A stretch of DNA of 64,000 nucleotides from assembly GCA_902363145.1 (NCBI GenBank), contig CABIZB010000002.1, positions 62,001 to 126,000 of the forward strand. The letters run 5' to 3'. The notes under the pieces are model-generated. The model did no database searches. It saw nothing but the letters and a program-made list of their open reading frames with translations, and was not told where the DNA came from. Source of the stretch: Oscillospiraceae bacterium. Lineage in GTDB: Bacteria; Bacillota; Clostridia; Oscillospirales; Ruminococcaceae. Shown here piece after piece: positions 32,683 through 41,956 of the stretch (positions are counted from its first letter, which is position 1; each line of letters opens with the position of its first letter). The position numbers and the translations under genes are program-made.

Positions 32683-33545
32683 CTGCCAATCTCCCATTCC
32701 TTGATATTCTTTGCTTCCTCAAACATTTCCAGATAGCTTTCGTATCTGCTTTTTGCAATATCTCCGTTTTCTGCGGCAGCAGCCACAGCGCAGCCCTTTT
32801 CGCCGATGTGATTGCAGTCCGCAAAGCGGCATTTGCCCTCGTACTCCTCAAACTCACGGAAGCAGTATTTCAGCTCATCTTTCAGAATGACCGCATACTG
32901 CATTGTCTCAAAGCTGGAAAAGCCGGGAGTATCGGCAATATATCCGCCGAAAAGCTTGTAGAGCCTTGAAACTCTTGTTGTGTGGCGGCCTCTGCCAAGC
33001 TTTCGGCTTATCTCAGCCGTTTTAAGCTCCAACTCGGGAGCAATGTGGTTCAGAAGTGTGGATTTTCCCGCACCAGTGTTGCCTGTGAATGCGCATATCT
33101 TCCCCTCCACAGCCGCCTTGACAGGTTCAAGGCTCGCAGGGTCGCTGTAGTCGCACACGATCGTCGGAATGCCTATTTTTCCGTAAATGTCGGGGATATT
33201 GCCGCACTCTTTAAGATCAACCTTTGTTATGGCGATCATGGGCTGTATGGACTTATACTCGCACACCGCTATGAACTTATCCACCAGCGTCAGGTTGGGC
33301 GTCGGCTCGCAGGTGGAGATAACAAACACCATCACGTCCAGATTTGCCAGCGGCGGACGGATAATGCTGTTTTTGCGCTCGTCAATGCTGCTGATAACTC
33401 CGCCCTCAACGGTGCATCTGTCGCCTGCACATGGAGAAAGCCCGTCCTTTCTGAATATTCCTCTCGCTTTGAGCTGGACAATGCCGCTTTCGGTCTCCAC
33501 AGTGTAAAGTCCGCCAAGGGATTCAAGTATAAGCCCTTTTTCCAT
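32679..33545 (-). CDS. rsgA: Ribosome biogenesis GTPase RsgA
   Basis: Circularly permuted GTPase that checks late 30S assembly (CpgA/YloQ in Bacillus); 288 aa. An N-terminal OB fold (~1-65) is followed by permuted motifs G4 (TKVDL), G1 (GNTGAGKSTLLN) and G3 (DTPGF). The C-terminal zinc-binding knuckle shows C-x6-C-x-H-x5-C spacing in YCFREFEEYEGKCRFADCNH. The gene sits behind prkC, its usual partner, separated by a 75-base gap containing a hairpin. Confidence 0.95.
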   Translation of the reverse strand: MEKGLILESLGGLYTVETESGIVQLKARGIFRKDGLSPCAGDRCTVEGGVISSIDERKNSIIRPPLANLDVMVFVISTCEPTPNLTLVDKFIAVCEYKSIQPMIAITKVDLKECGNIPDIYGKIGIPTIVCDYSDPASLEPVKAAVEGKICAFTGNTGAGKSTLLNHIAPELELKTAEISRKLGRGRHTTRVSRLYKLFGGYIADTPGFSSFETMQYAVILKDELKYCFREFEEYEGKCRFADCNHIGEKGCAVAAAAENGDIAKSRYESYLEMFEEAKNIKEWEIGR

Positions 33546-33567
33546 TCAGTACGTTCCTTTCAAACAA

Positions 33568-33598
33568 GCGCCTGCAAAAGCCGATGTTTTGCAGGCGC
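33568..33598 (-). repeat. Intercistronic hairpin between prkC and rsgA
   Basis: Perfect 12-bp arms GCGCCTGCAAAA / TTTTGCAGGCGC with a 7-nt loop. On the minus strand it is followed by TTGTTTG, a weak U-tract, so termination may be partial. Confidence 0.65.
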
Positions 33599-33620
33599 CA
33601 CTGTAGTTTTATAAAAGTTA

Positions 33621-35867
33621 TCAATAAGCGTTGATGATGCTGTTCCACCAGTCATCATATCCGCCGTTTCCGTCAAGGTTCGGGTCATAAGGGTCACTGA
33701 AGCTTCCGCCGCCGATGGGCTGGGTTACTGTAGTGGTTTCCCCGGGAACGCCGAACATCTGTCTGAGCAGATCCTTGTCGAATTTAAGCTCGGTAACGGT
33801 CTGAGCAGTAAAGTCAATGGTATATTCACCGATGATGTTTGTATCGCCCTTGCTGTCCGCAGCTTCAAGAACTACCTTCTGGGTATCGGTACCCTCAACC
33901 GGAACGGAGATAGTGGAAACATATGCGATGTTATCCACGGATATTGTTCCTGCAATGTTGCCGTTGACATAGGCATTGAATATTGCCTTGCCCTTGAGGT
34001 TGTCGGGAACTGCAAATGTGATGCTTACCTCTGCAGTGGGAAGCTTTCCTGAGCTGTATGTGAGCACCACTGTCTGGTCGGGGCTTACAACGTTGGACTC
34101 GCCGTCCTCGGTAAGAGCGGGAATGCTCTGCGAAATAACGGTATCCTCTTCCTCGGCTGAATCCTCTGCCTGGAGCTGTACTGTAAAGCCCATGCCCTCC
34201 AGTGTAGCCACAGCCTCTGCCTTCTTTGTGCCAACGACATTGGGCATTACCACGTCATATATCTCGGGGCCAAGGCTTACGTACATAAGGACTGTAGAGC
34301 CTATCTCCGCCTCGGCATTTCTGGGAGGATCGGTCTCGATGACCGTGTTCTTGTCGATATCGCTGTTCTGCATTACGATGCTTACGTTAAGTCCCGCACC
34401 CTTCAGCATACTTGTAGCCGTATTCGGCTCCAGCGAGTAAACGTTTGGCACAATTACCATCTGAGGGCCCTTGCTGACAACTGCCTTTACCTGAGTGTTG
34501 CCCACGATGATAGGCGTGCCTGCCTTGGGGGTATGTGAAATGATGCAACCCTGAGGTATCTCGGAATCGTACTTTTCCTGATCTACAACCAGGTCAAAAT
34601 ACTGGGCATATGTGCTCTTGCACTCCTGATAGTCATATCCTACCAGATTAACCATTTCCTCGGTATCGGTGCTTCCGCCGAAATTCTTGAGAATAACAAT
34701 AGTGATGAAAACCACCGCAATGATTATGACTGCCGCTGCAATAGCTGTAAGGGCAACTACGAAATAAGATGACTTGGATACCTCGGTATCCTCCTCGTCC
34801 TCATCGTAATCATCGTCCTCGTCATATTCGGGTTCCTGTATCTTCTGTTTCTGTGGCTTTGCGGTCTTCGTTTTTCTCACCTCTTTTTTCTGAGCCTTTT
34901 TCTCAGGCTCAGGATCCTTGAATCTGGGACCTGCGGGTATCTCCTCTTCCGTAACAGCCTGAACGGCATCGGGCTTGCGGAAATACTGGGTCTTTTCCTC
35001 CTCCCCTGCGGGAAGGTTATATTCAAAAACAATGCTGGGATTTCGCTTGAATTCCTCGATATCCTTTATCATTTCCGATGCGGACTGATATCGCTTTGAA
35101 GCGTCCTTCTGCATGGCTCTGAGAACTATGGCCTCCAGCCCCTCGGGAATGGTGTCGTTTATCTGTCTGGGAGGTCTGGGAGCGTTCTGCATATGCATAA
35201 CAGCCACAGCAACGGGAGTATCCGCATCAAAGGGCTTCACACCTGTGAGCATCTCGTACATCATAACGCCTACGGAGTAGATATCACTCTTTTCGTCGGT
35301 GATATCTCCCCTTGCCTGCTCGGGGCTGATGTAGTGAACGCTGCCTATTGCCTTGTCGGAGATGGTCTTTCCCTCTTCACGGGCAAACCGTGCGATGCCG
35401 AAATCCATGACCTTTATGGTGCCGTCGGGGAAAAGCATGATGTTCTGGGGCTTGATGTCTCTGTGAACTATTCCCCTGTCGTGAGCGTGCTGCAATGCCC
35501 TCAGTATCTGGATTATGAAGTGAACGGTGTCCTTCCATTTAAGAACGCCCTGCTGCTCCATAAATTCCTTGAGGGTGATGCCGTCGATATATTCCATTAC
35601 GATGAACTGGATCTTGTCGCTGAATCCAACGTCGTATATCTTAACGATATTGGGGTGGCTGAGAACGGCAATAGCCTTTGACTCGTTCCTGAATCTGCGG
35701 ACGAAATCGTCGTTGTCGGCAAATTCGCTCTTGAGGATCTTTACTGCCACGACCTTGTTGTCCTCCATAAGGTCAACAGCCTTGTAAACGTCAGCCATTC
35801 CGCCGATGCCGATAAGCTCGGTTATCTCGTAACGGCCGTCCAGCTTTTTGCCGATATATTTATCCAT
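33621..35867 (-). CDS. prkC: Membrane Ser/Thr protein kinase with PASTA repeats
   Basis: Cell-wall-sensing Hanks-type kinase; 748 aa. Kinase domain ~10-275: glycine loop IGIGGMADVY, VAVKIL lysine, HRDIKPQNIML catalytic loop, DFGIAR. A Lys/Glu/Asp-rich juxtamembrane stretch (~300-365) leads to one membrane helix (~370-395) and three extracellular PASTA domains (to ~615) that bind muropeptides. A beta-rich C-terminal domain follows and ends in a Gly/Asp-rich tail. I use the ATG at 35867; the TTG one codon earlier has slightly better spacing from GGAG. It pairs with prpC immediately upstream. In spore-formers PrkC triggers germination in response to peptidoglycan fragments. Confidence 0.94.
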   Translation of the reverse strand: MDKYIGKKLDGRYEITELIGIGGMADVYKAVDLMEDNKVVAVKILKSEFADNDDFVRRFRNESKAIAVLSHPNIVKIYDVGFSDKIQFIVMEYIDGITLKEFMEQQGVLKWKDTVHFIIQILRALQHAHDRGIVHRDIKPQNIMLFPDGTIKVMDFGIARFAREEGKTISDKAIGSVHYISPEQARGDITDEKSDIYSVGVMMYEMLTGVKPFDADTPVAVAVMHMQNAPRPPRQINDTIPEGLEAIVLRAMQKDASKRYQSASEMIKDIEEFKRNPSIVFEYNLPAGEEEKTQYFRKPDAVQAVTEEEIPAGPRFKDPEPEKKAQKKEVRKTKTAKPQKQKIQEPEYDEDDDYDEDEEDTEVSKSSYFVVALTAIAAAVIIIAVVFITIVILKNFGGSTDTEEMVNLVGYDYQECKSTYAQYFDLVVDQEKYDSEIPQGCIISHTPKAGTPIIVGNTQVKAVVSKGPQMVIVPNVYSLEPNTATSMLKGAGLNVSIVMQNSDIDKNTVIETDPPRNAEAEIGSTVLMYVSLGPEIYDVVMPNVVGTKKAEAVATLEGMGFTVQLQAEDSAEEEDTVISQSIPALTEDGESNVVSPDQTVVLTYSSGKLPTAEVSITFAVPDNLKGKAIFNAYVNGNIAGTISVDNIAYVSTISVPVEGTDTQKVVLEAADSKGDTNIIGEYTIDFTAQTVTELKFDKDLLRQMFGVPGETTTVTQPIGGGSFSDPYDPNLDGNGGYDDWWNSIINAY

Positions 35868-35907
35868 CAATCAAATTCACTCCAATTATTTCTGTTATGG
35901 GTGTGCG

Positions 35908-36627
35908 TCACTTCATGAGCACAGCTGTAATATTGTCAGAACCGCCGTTGTCAAGAGCGACCTTAACAAGCGCATGAGGCACTTCCTCGGGGGGAAGATC
36001 CTTCACTGTCCTGAAAATAACGCCCTCATCGCAAAAGTTTGACAGTCCGTCCGAACACAGAAGAACAGCAGCTCCCTTGGGAAGCTCGCTTTCAAAATAG
36101 TCAGGCTCCACGTCCTGCGCAACACCCACAGCTCTGGTGATGATGTTTTTCTTCGGGTGATTTTTAAGCTGCTCCTTGGTGATATCCCCACGCTCGTAAA
36201 GGTTCATTACCATTGAATGATCCTTCGTTATCTGGGATATCTGGTGGGTGATAAGATACCCTCTGGAATCGCCCACATTCACCGTATGCAGCATATCTCC
36301 CCTGGCAATGGCAGCAACACAGGTAGTACCCATGCCCCTCCATTCGGGCACAGCCGAAGCAAGGTCATATATGACCGCATTGGCAGTCTTTACAGCCGCA
36401 ACAAGGAGATTTCGTATCTTGTTGTCATCGTAATCGCTGCGGTAGCTTTTCTGAATCCTTTCGGTAATAACGGAAACAGCACGGCTGCTTGCCTCGCTGC
36501 CCGCATTTGAGCCGCCCATACCATCGCACACGACCGCAAACACAGCACCGTCAAGCACAGCAACACCCGTGCTGTCCTGATTTTCAGAGCGCTTGTGCCC
36601 TATATCTGTGTGAGTATAGACCATCAT
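35908..36627 (-). CDS. prpC: PP2C-family Ser/Thr phosphatase (Stp1/PrpC)
   Basis: Metal-dependent phosphatase that reverses PrkC phosphorylation; 239 aa. Motifs: SENQDS, FAVVCDGMGGSNAG (metal Asp), VNVGDSRGYLI, ITRAVG, VLLCSDGLSNF and GGSDNITAVLM. Two ATGs lie in tandem; the first is used, with AAGGACGGAAG upstream. The next gene, prkC, begins 40 bases after the stop. Standard order rlmN-prpC-prkC-rsgA. Confidence 0.95.
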   Translation of the reverse strand: MMVYTHTDIGHKRSENQDSTGVAVLDGAVFAVVCDGMGGSNAGSEASSRAVSVITERIQKSYRSDYDDNKIRNLLVAAVKTANAVIYDLASAVPEWRGMGTTCVAAIARGDMLHTVNVGDSRGYLITHQISQITKDHSMVMNLYERGDITKEQLKNHPKKNIITRAVGVAQDVEPDYFESELPKGAAVLLCSDGLSNFCDEGVIFRTVKDLPPEEVPHALVKVALDNGGSDNITAVLMK

Positions 36628-36678
36628 AGCCTACTTCCGTCCTTTCACCGCAAGACCCGTGCCGAAACGCCGTGATCT

Positions 36679-37707
36679 TTAAATTTCGTATTCCCGTCTG
36701 AGCTGACCGCAGGCTGCGTTGATATCAGCACCCAGCGTTCTTCTCACGGTAACGTTCATCCCCAGATCAGTGAGTCTCTTTGCAAACACCGCCACGCACT
36801 GCCTGTCGGCGGTATAGCTCCTCTCCTTGATCTTGTTTACGGGAATGAGATTTATATGGCAATTTATCCCACGGAGCAGCGCCGCAAGCCTGCGTGCGTC
36901 CTCCGAAGAATCGTTGACTCCGCTTATGACCGCATATTCAAAGGATATGCGCCTGCCCGTATCCCTTATGTAATCCCTGCAGGCACCAAGCAGCTCGGAT
37001 ATCTGCCACGCATTGTTTACGGGCATTATCTCGCTCCTGCTCTTGTCGTCCGCAGCGTGAAGGGAGACCGACAGTGTAAGTCCCGTTCTGAGCTTTGCAA
37101 GCTCCCTTATTTTTGGCACGACTCCACAGGTGGAGAGGGAAACGTGCCGCAGGCTCATATTCCTGCCCTTGGGAGATGAAAGCAGCTCCAGGAACTTTAT
37201 AACATTATCGTAATTATCCAGCGGCTCGCCTATGCCCATGAGCACAAGGCTGTCCACATGCCTGCCGCTGTCCTTTTCCGCCATGTATATCTGCATGAGC
37301 ATTTCCGACGGAGCAAGGTTCCTTCTGAATCCTGCAATGGTGGAAGCGCAGAACTTGCAGCCCATTTTGCAGCCCACCTGAGTGGATATGCAGATGCTGT
37401 TTCCGTGCTTATATTCCATCAGAACTGTCTCGATATGATTGCCGTCGTCCAGCTCATAAAGATATTTTATCGTATTATCCGTACAAGATTCAAGCCTTTT
37501 AGCAATATTTAGTCGTTTTATATAAAAATTTTCAGATAACTTTGTGCGAAGCTCCAAGGAAATATTAGTCATTTCTTCAAATTCTGTGACTTTTTTTACA
37601 TGAAGCCATGAAAAAATTTGTTCGGCACGGAATTTCTTCTCTCCCAGAGCGTCAAGGGCAATGATAAGCTCCTCAAGGCTGAGGGATAAAATATCGGTCT
37701 TTTCCAT
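36679..37707 (-). CDS. rlmN: 23S rRNA/tRNA adenine-C2 methyltransferase RlmN
   Basis: Radical-SAM enzyme methylating A2503 of 23S rRNA and A37 of some tRNAs; 342 aa. The iron-sulfur motif is CKMGCKFCAS (CxxxCxxC). FRAEQIFSWLHVKK is the N-terminal accessory domain, GIGEPLDNYDNV follows, and the C-terminal TVRRTLGADINAACGQL contains the cysteine of the covalent intermediate. The region coding for the N-terminal ~60 residues is notably AT-rich. The start shares one base with the rsmB stop (TAATG). Confidence 0.96.
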   Translation of the reverse strand: MEKTDILSLSLEELIIALDALGEKKFRAEQIFSWLHVKKVTEFEEMTNISLELRTKLSENFYIKRLNIAKRLESCTDNTIKYLYELDDGNHIETVLMEYKHGNSICISTQVGCKMGCKFCASTIAGFRRNLAPSEMLMQIYMAEKDSGRHVDSLVLMGIGEPLDNYDNVIKFLELLSSPKGRNMSLRHVSLSTCGVVPKIRELAKLRTGLTLSVSLHAADDKSRSEIMPVNNAWQISELLGACRDYIRDTGRRISFEYAVISGVNDSSEDARRLAALLRGINCHINLIPVNKIKERSYTADRQCVAVFAKRLTDLGMNVTVRRTLGADINAACGQLRREYEI

Positions 37708-39029
37708 TACTTTTTTCCTTTCCTCATGCGGCAGATGAAAAATCCGTCGCCGCCGAACTGCTTTGAAAAAATGGCTGACATGAATTTTCCCCGGAAGAAA
37801 TCTCCCATATCCTTGGGGAACTCTTCGCCGTGAAAATCACTGTTTTCCGCAAGGAATTTTTCGATAACACACTCGTTTTCCTCTATATTCACCGTGCAGG
37901 TGGAATATACCAGAAGTCCGCCGTCCTTTACATATCGGCAGGCTGTCCGCAGGATATCCAGCTGTATCTCGGGGAGGCGCTGCGCTTCCGAAAGGGGCTT
38001 GTACCTTATCTCGGGCTTTCCTCTTATAACTCCGTATCCGCTGCAAGGCACATCGCATAGAACTCTGTCCGCCACGGGCAGCTTTTCGTTATAAACCCTC
38101 GCATCGTTGGTGACAGCTTCAATGCAGCTTATGCCAAGCCGCTCTGCTCCCTTTACTATAAGTCCCGTCCGCTTCTCGTGAAGCTCGCAGGCGAATATCC
38201 TACCCTCATCGCCCATCATCTCCGCCATGGTGAAGGTCTTTCCTCCCGGAGCAGCGCAGATGTCGATGACCGTTTCTCCCTTTCGGGGAGAGACCGCCTT
38301 GCAGCAAAGCTGAGAGGAATAGTCCTGAACGTGATAATTTCCCGCAATAAAGTCAGGGTCACGCTCCACGTCCCGCAGGTCGTCACAGATGACCGCATTT
38401 TCCTCAAATTCGCTTGCCTGTGCGGATATCCCTCTGCTTTTAAGAGAAGCTATAAGCTCCTCAGATGAGGTTTTCAGCACATTTGTCCTGAGAACCGTCA
38501 CCGAGGGAAGCAATGATGCTTCCAATAAAGATACTGTGTTTTCCTCGCCGTAGCCCTTGCATATCCGCCTGATAAGCTCGGCGGGGCAGGAGTATTCCAC
38601 AGCCATTTTATCGTATTTATCGCCCTTAACAGGCGGTATTTTCTTACCGTCACGGATAATACTTCTCAGCACCGCATTGACCATTCCCGAAGCCGATGCC
38701 TTGCCAAGCTTTTTGACCAGGCTCACCGACTCGTTGACCGCAGCGCTGTCGGGCACATTATCCATGTACATTATCTGATAAACGCCCATCATAAGCGTTA
38801 TGCGCACCTGCCTGTCAAGCTTTTGCAGGGGCTTTGAAACATATGCGCCTATGATGTGCTCCAGCGTAAGCTTCCGCTCGGTAACACCGTAAAACAGCCT
38901 TGCCGCAAACGCCTTATCCCTGTCGGAAAGGGAGTCTGATTTTGAGAACATACCGCCCAGAGCGATATTGGAGTATCCTCCCGTTTCGACTTTTTCGATA
39001 AGCTTGTATGCAGCATACCTTGCGGACAT
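37707..39029 (-). CDS. rsmB: 16S rRNA cytosine-967 C5-methyltransferase RsmB
   Basis: SAM-dependent methyltransferase; 440 aa. An N-terminal NusB-like RNA-binding domain (~1-130: AYKLIEKVETGGYSNIALG) is joined to a Rossmann domain with DICAAPGGKTFTMAE (SAM site), DVPCSGYGVIRGKPEIR (first catalytic cysteine) and YSTCTVNIEENE (second cysteine). The usual order fmt-(yugP)-rsmB-rlmN is kept. Confidence 0.96.
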   Translation of the reverse strand: MSARYAAYKLIEKVETGGYSNIALGGMFSKSDSLSDRDKAFAARLFYGVTERKLTLEHIIGAYVSKPLQKLDRQVRITLMMGVYQIMYMDNVPDSAAVNESVSLVKKLGKASASGMVNAVLRSIIRDGKKIPPVKGDKYDKMAVEYSCPAELIRRICKGYGEENTVSLLEASLLPSVTVLRTNVLKTSSEELIASLKSRGISAQASEFEENAVICDDLRDVERDPDFIAGNYHVQDYSSQLCCKAVSPRKGETVIDICAAPGGKTFTMAEMMGDEGRIFACELHEKRTGLIVKGAERLGISCIEAVTNDARVYNEKLPVADRVLCDVPCSGYGVIRGKPEIRYKPLSEAQRLPEIQLDILRTACRYVKDGGLLVYSTCTVNIEENECVIEKFLAENSDFHGEEFPKDMGDFFRGKFMSAIFSKQFGGDGFFICRMRKGKK

Positions 39030-39053
39030 TTTATCACACCTTTACATTAAAAA

Positions 39054-39731
39054 TCATTTGTTGTTTGCGCCTGTCATCATGCGCACCAGTGACGCAAGAA
39101 GCGATGCAAGCGCCGCAGCGTAAACAAGAGAGGCAGTCCTTATGACCTTCTGCGCACCTTCAAGCTCGCTGTCATCAAGGATATTTTCCTGACGAAGAGA
39201 GGCAATGGCACGCTTTCCCGCATCTGCCTCCGAAATGAACATCACAGCCTGAAATACTGCCATTACGATAAACAGCACAGTTCCCAGCCTGATAAGCGGT
39301 TCTATAGAAAACAGTGAACCGAGAAAAAGCACGACAACAAGGAACTGCGAACATATCGCCGATACATTTCCCGCAACGCCTGTCAGACTGTTAAGGCTGT
39401 AGCCGTCAGCCCGCTGCATCACATGACCCGCCTGATAAGCAGCCATGCCTACCGCCGCCACACTGTCACTGTCAAAGGTGCTTTCGGAAAGCTCCACTCT
39501 CATGAGCGTGCTGCTGTCTGAAAGATCCGACCTGATACGCTCCACAGAAACATACGAAAGTCCCCTGCCGTCAAGAACAGCCCTTGCCGCCTCAGCGCCG
39601 GATATCTTTTTGGCTGTTGCGATATCATCATATTTCAAAAAAGTAAGCTTTATCATCAGACGTGCGCCTATGCTCACCGCATAGGAAAGAATGATGATAA
39701 AAAGCGTCATTCCCCAGTTCAATCCGTTCAC
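39054..39731 (-). CDS. YugP-family membrane metallopeptidase homologue with degenerate active site
   Basis: A 225-aa paralogue of the next gene upstream. Both share an N-terminal membrane helix, the G-AxAARA(V/I)LDxxGLSY segment, SVAAVG and a C-terminal pair of membrane helices. The zinc motif, however, reads AAYQAGHVMQ where the active family has AAHEAGHAVQ: the first His ligand and the catalytic Glu are replaced by Tyr and Gln, while the second His stays. Hydrolysis is therefore unlikely. The frame is intact, so it is probably a regulatory or structural partner rather than a decayed gene. It ends 25 bases before rsmB. Confidence 0.8.
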   Translation of the reverse strand: MNGLNWGMTLFIIILSYAVSIGARLMIKLTFLKYDDIATAKKISGAEAARAVLDGRGLSYVSVERIRSDLSDSSTLMRVELSESTFDSDSVAAVGMAAYQAGHVMQRADGYSLNSLTGVAGNVSAICSQFLVVVLFLGSLFSIEPLIRLGTVLFIVMAVFQAVMFISEADAGKRAIASLRQENILDDSELEGAQKVIRTASLVYAAALASLLASLVRMMTGANNK

Positions 39732-39763
39732 TCCTTCGCAAATATAAGCTGTCCCAAAAAATG

Positions 39764-40450
39764 TTATCTTCTGCTATTGTTCCTGTTCCTTATGAGCAGC
39801 AGTCTTGCAAGGGAAGCAAGAGCCGAGAACATTGCCGCCACATATGTGAGCGCCGCCGCTGTAAGAACGCTTTTTGCGCCCTTCATCTCATCATCGTCAA
39901 GGAAATGCTCTTCTCTGAGAACTTTAAGGGCACGTCCGCTGGCATTGAACTCCACAGGCAAGGTTATCGCCTGAAAAAGCACCACCGTGCAGAAAAGCAG
40001 GATACCTGCTGTAATAAGCACGTTGCTTGAAAATATTATGCCAAATATTACCAGGGGCGTTGAAAGATTGGAGCCGAACTGGGTTATGGGGATAATGGCG
40101 CTCCTTACCTTTATGGGACCGTAGCCCTCCGCATACTGTACCGCATGGCCTGCCTCATGAGCCGCAACGCCCACAGCCGCCACGCTGTCATTGTTATAAA
40201 CGCTGTCCGACAGGCGGATAACGTTGGCACTCGGATCGTAGTGGTCGGTAAGCTCGCCGTTTATATGCTCGATGCGGATATAGGAAAGTCCGTTCCTGTC
40301 CAGAATGGCTCTGGCAGCGTCCGCTCCAGTGTATCCTCTGCTGTTCCTCACTCCGCTGTATTTTGAAAAAGCGCCCTTTACCATCAGCTGTGCAATAAGG
40401 CTGAATATCAAGGCAGGAATGAGGATTATAATTGTCTGATCCCAGTACAT
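39764..40450 (-). CDS. YugP-family zinc-dependent membrane protease
   Basis: A 228-aa putative metalloprotease of the Zn_peptidase_2 family. An N-terminal membrane helix, the zinc motif HEAGH in VAAHEAGHAVQYAEGY, and two or three further membrane helices (PLVIFGIIF..., LITAGILLFCTVVLF, TLPVEFNASGRAL with a candidate third ligand Glu). Located between fmt and rsmB, the usual place in Clostridia. Substrates are unknown. Its tandem paralogue downstream has lost the active site. Confidence 0.86.
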   Translation of the reverse strand: MYWDQTIIILIPALIFSLIAQLMVKGAFSKYSGVRNSRGYTGADAARAILDRNGLSYIRIEHINGELTDHYDPSANVIRLSDSVYNNDSVAAVGVAAHEAGHAVQYAEGYGPIKVRSAIIPITQFGSNLSTPLVIFGIIFSSNVLITAGILLFCTVVLFQAITLPVEFNASGRALKVLREEHFLDDDEMKGAKSVLTAAALTYVAAMFSALASLARLLLIRNRNNSRR

Positions 40451-40476
40451 GAAGCATTCTCCTTTAAATCAATAAA

Positions 40477-41397
40477 TCAAAGCTTGTTTCCCCTGAGATA
40501 ATCCGCTGTTTTCATGCGCTTGCCGCCATCTGCCTGCACCTCGGTGAAGGTGATGCCGAAGCCGTCGCCGCATACAACGGTGAACTTGTCTTTGTCGCAA
40601 ATATCCCCCGCAGCATAGCCCTCGTGACGCTTTCCGTCAAGCTCGCTGTGATATACCTTTAAGCGTCTTCCCGCTATCTGTGCCACAGCGCAGGGCCATG
40701 AGGAAAGACCTCTTATCTGATCGTGTATCTCTTTTGCCGTCTTGCTGAAGTCAATGGGGCAAAGCTCCTTGGTGAGCATTGGCGCATAGCATGACATCTC
40801 ATCGTCCTGCGGCTGGGGATGGATATCCCCTGTCTTTACAGCCTTTACCGTTTCAAGCAGCACGTCCGCACCAATTACGGCAAGCCTGTCATGAAGCTCG
40901 TCGGCAGTTTCGTTTACGCCGATCTCGGTGGCAGCCTTGATGAGCATATCGCCTGTGTCAAGACCCTCGCCCATTATCATAGAGGTAACACCGGTCTCGC
41001 TCTCGCCCTTGAGTATGCACCACTGAATGGGGCCGGCACCTCTGTATTTGGGCAGCAGCGAAGCGTGGATATTTATACAATATGTCTTAGGCAGGTCCAA
41101 TATACGCTTGGGAAGTATCTTTCCGTAAGCCACAACCACAATAAGGTCGGGAGCAAGCTTTTTCAGCGTTTCATATGCTTCCTCAGCGTCATCGCCCTTT
41201 TTAAGGCTTGCAGGCTGATATACGGGTATATTCTGCGAGACCGCATATTCCTTTACAGGCGGCGGAGTGAGCTTGTAGCCTCTTCCCTTGGGCTTATCGG
41301 GCTGAGAAAATACCGCCGTAACGTTTTCGCCGCTTTCCACCAGAGCTTTAAGGCAGGGAACGGCAAAATCGGGAGTTCCCATAAATACAATGTTCAT
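40477..41397 (-). CDS. fmt: Methionyl-tRNA formyltransferase
   Basis: Formylates initiator Met-tRNA with 10-formyl-THF; 306 aa from the ATG used here (an in-frame TTG six codons upstream lacks a suitable ribosome site). Landmarks: FMGTPDFAVPCL, FSQPDKPKGRG, the catalytic segment NIHASLLPKYRGAGPIQW (Asn-His) and GVTSMIMGEGLDTGD; the C-terminal OB-like domain follows. It is directly downstream of def, which removes the formyl group after translation. Confidence 0.96.
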   Translation of the reverse strand: MNIVFMGTPDFAVPCLKALVESGENVTAVFSQPDKPKGRGYKLTPPPVKEYAVSQNIPVYQPASLKKGDDAEEAYETLKKLAPDLIVVVAYGKILPKRILDLPKTYCINIHASLLPKYRGAGPIQWCILKGESETGVTSMIMGEGLDTGDMLIKAATEIGVNETADELHDRLAVIGADVLLETVKAVKTGDIHPQPQDDEMSCYAPMLTKELCPIDFSKTAKEIHDQIRGLSSWPCAVAQIAGRRLKVYHSELDGKRHEGYAAGDICDKDKFTVVCGDGFGITFTEVQADGGKRMKTADYLRGNKL

Positions 41398-41420
41398 CGT
41401 GGCACCGCCTTTCAAAAAAC

Positions 41421-41939
41421 TTATTCTGCGCTCTTTACCTTAACTTTGAGCTTCTTTCTTGTTTTGCGCTCCTCCTGCATATCCTCGGGGCGCACAAATT
41501 CCTCAACTATATCAACGAAAAGCTGACCGTCCAGATGAGCGTTCTCGTGGCATACGCACTGAGCGCCCAGATCCTCGAACTCTCTTTCATACCAGTTTCC
41601 GTTTCTGTCCTGCGCTCTGAGCACAGCCTTTTTGGGGCGTGTTACATATCCCCACTTGTCGGGGCAGGAAAGGCAGCCTTCAACAACGTGCTGAGATCCG
41701 CTGGTTTTGAGTATCTCGGGGTTGATAGCCTCCACCTTGTCATCATCTCCAAGGTGCATGATGAATATGCGCCTGCACATTCCCACCTGTGGAGCGGCAA
41801 GTCCTACGCCCTCTGCCTTGTCAAGGGTCTCGTGCATATCGTCGAGGAGCGTTGCCAGCTTCTCGTCAAACTTTTCCACAGGGCGGCAGACCTTTCTGAG
41901 AATAGGGTCGCCCTCAACATAGATATTGCGAAGTGCCAT
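41421..41939 (-). CDS. def: Peptide deformylase
   Basis: Removes N-formyl from nascent proteins; metal enzyme of 172 aa. Motif 1 GVGLAAPQVG, motif 2 EGCLSCP (metal Cys), motif 3 HENAHLDGQLF. Motif 3 is normally HExDH; here it is HENAH, which still provides both His ligands and the Glu but has Ala where Asp is usual. Gly at position 3 after the first E-G-C is replaced (EGCLS-C-P). The tail beyond ~150 is basic and variable. Operon with priA upstream and fmt downstream. Confidence 0.94.
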   Translation of the reverse strand: MALRNIYVEGDPILRKVCRPVEKFDEKLATLLDDMHETLDKAEGVGLAAPQVGMCRRIFIMHLGDDDKVEAINPEILKTSGSQHVVEGCLSCPDKWGYVTRPKKAVLRAQDRNGNWYEREFEDLGAQCVCHENAHLDGQLFVDIVEEFVRPEDMQEERKTRKKLKVKVKSAE

Positions 41940-41956
41940 ATTAACTTTCCTTTCAG

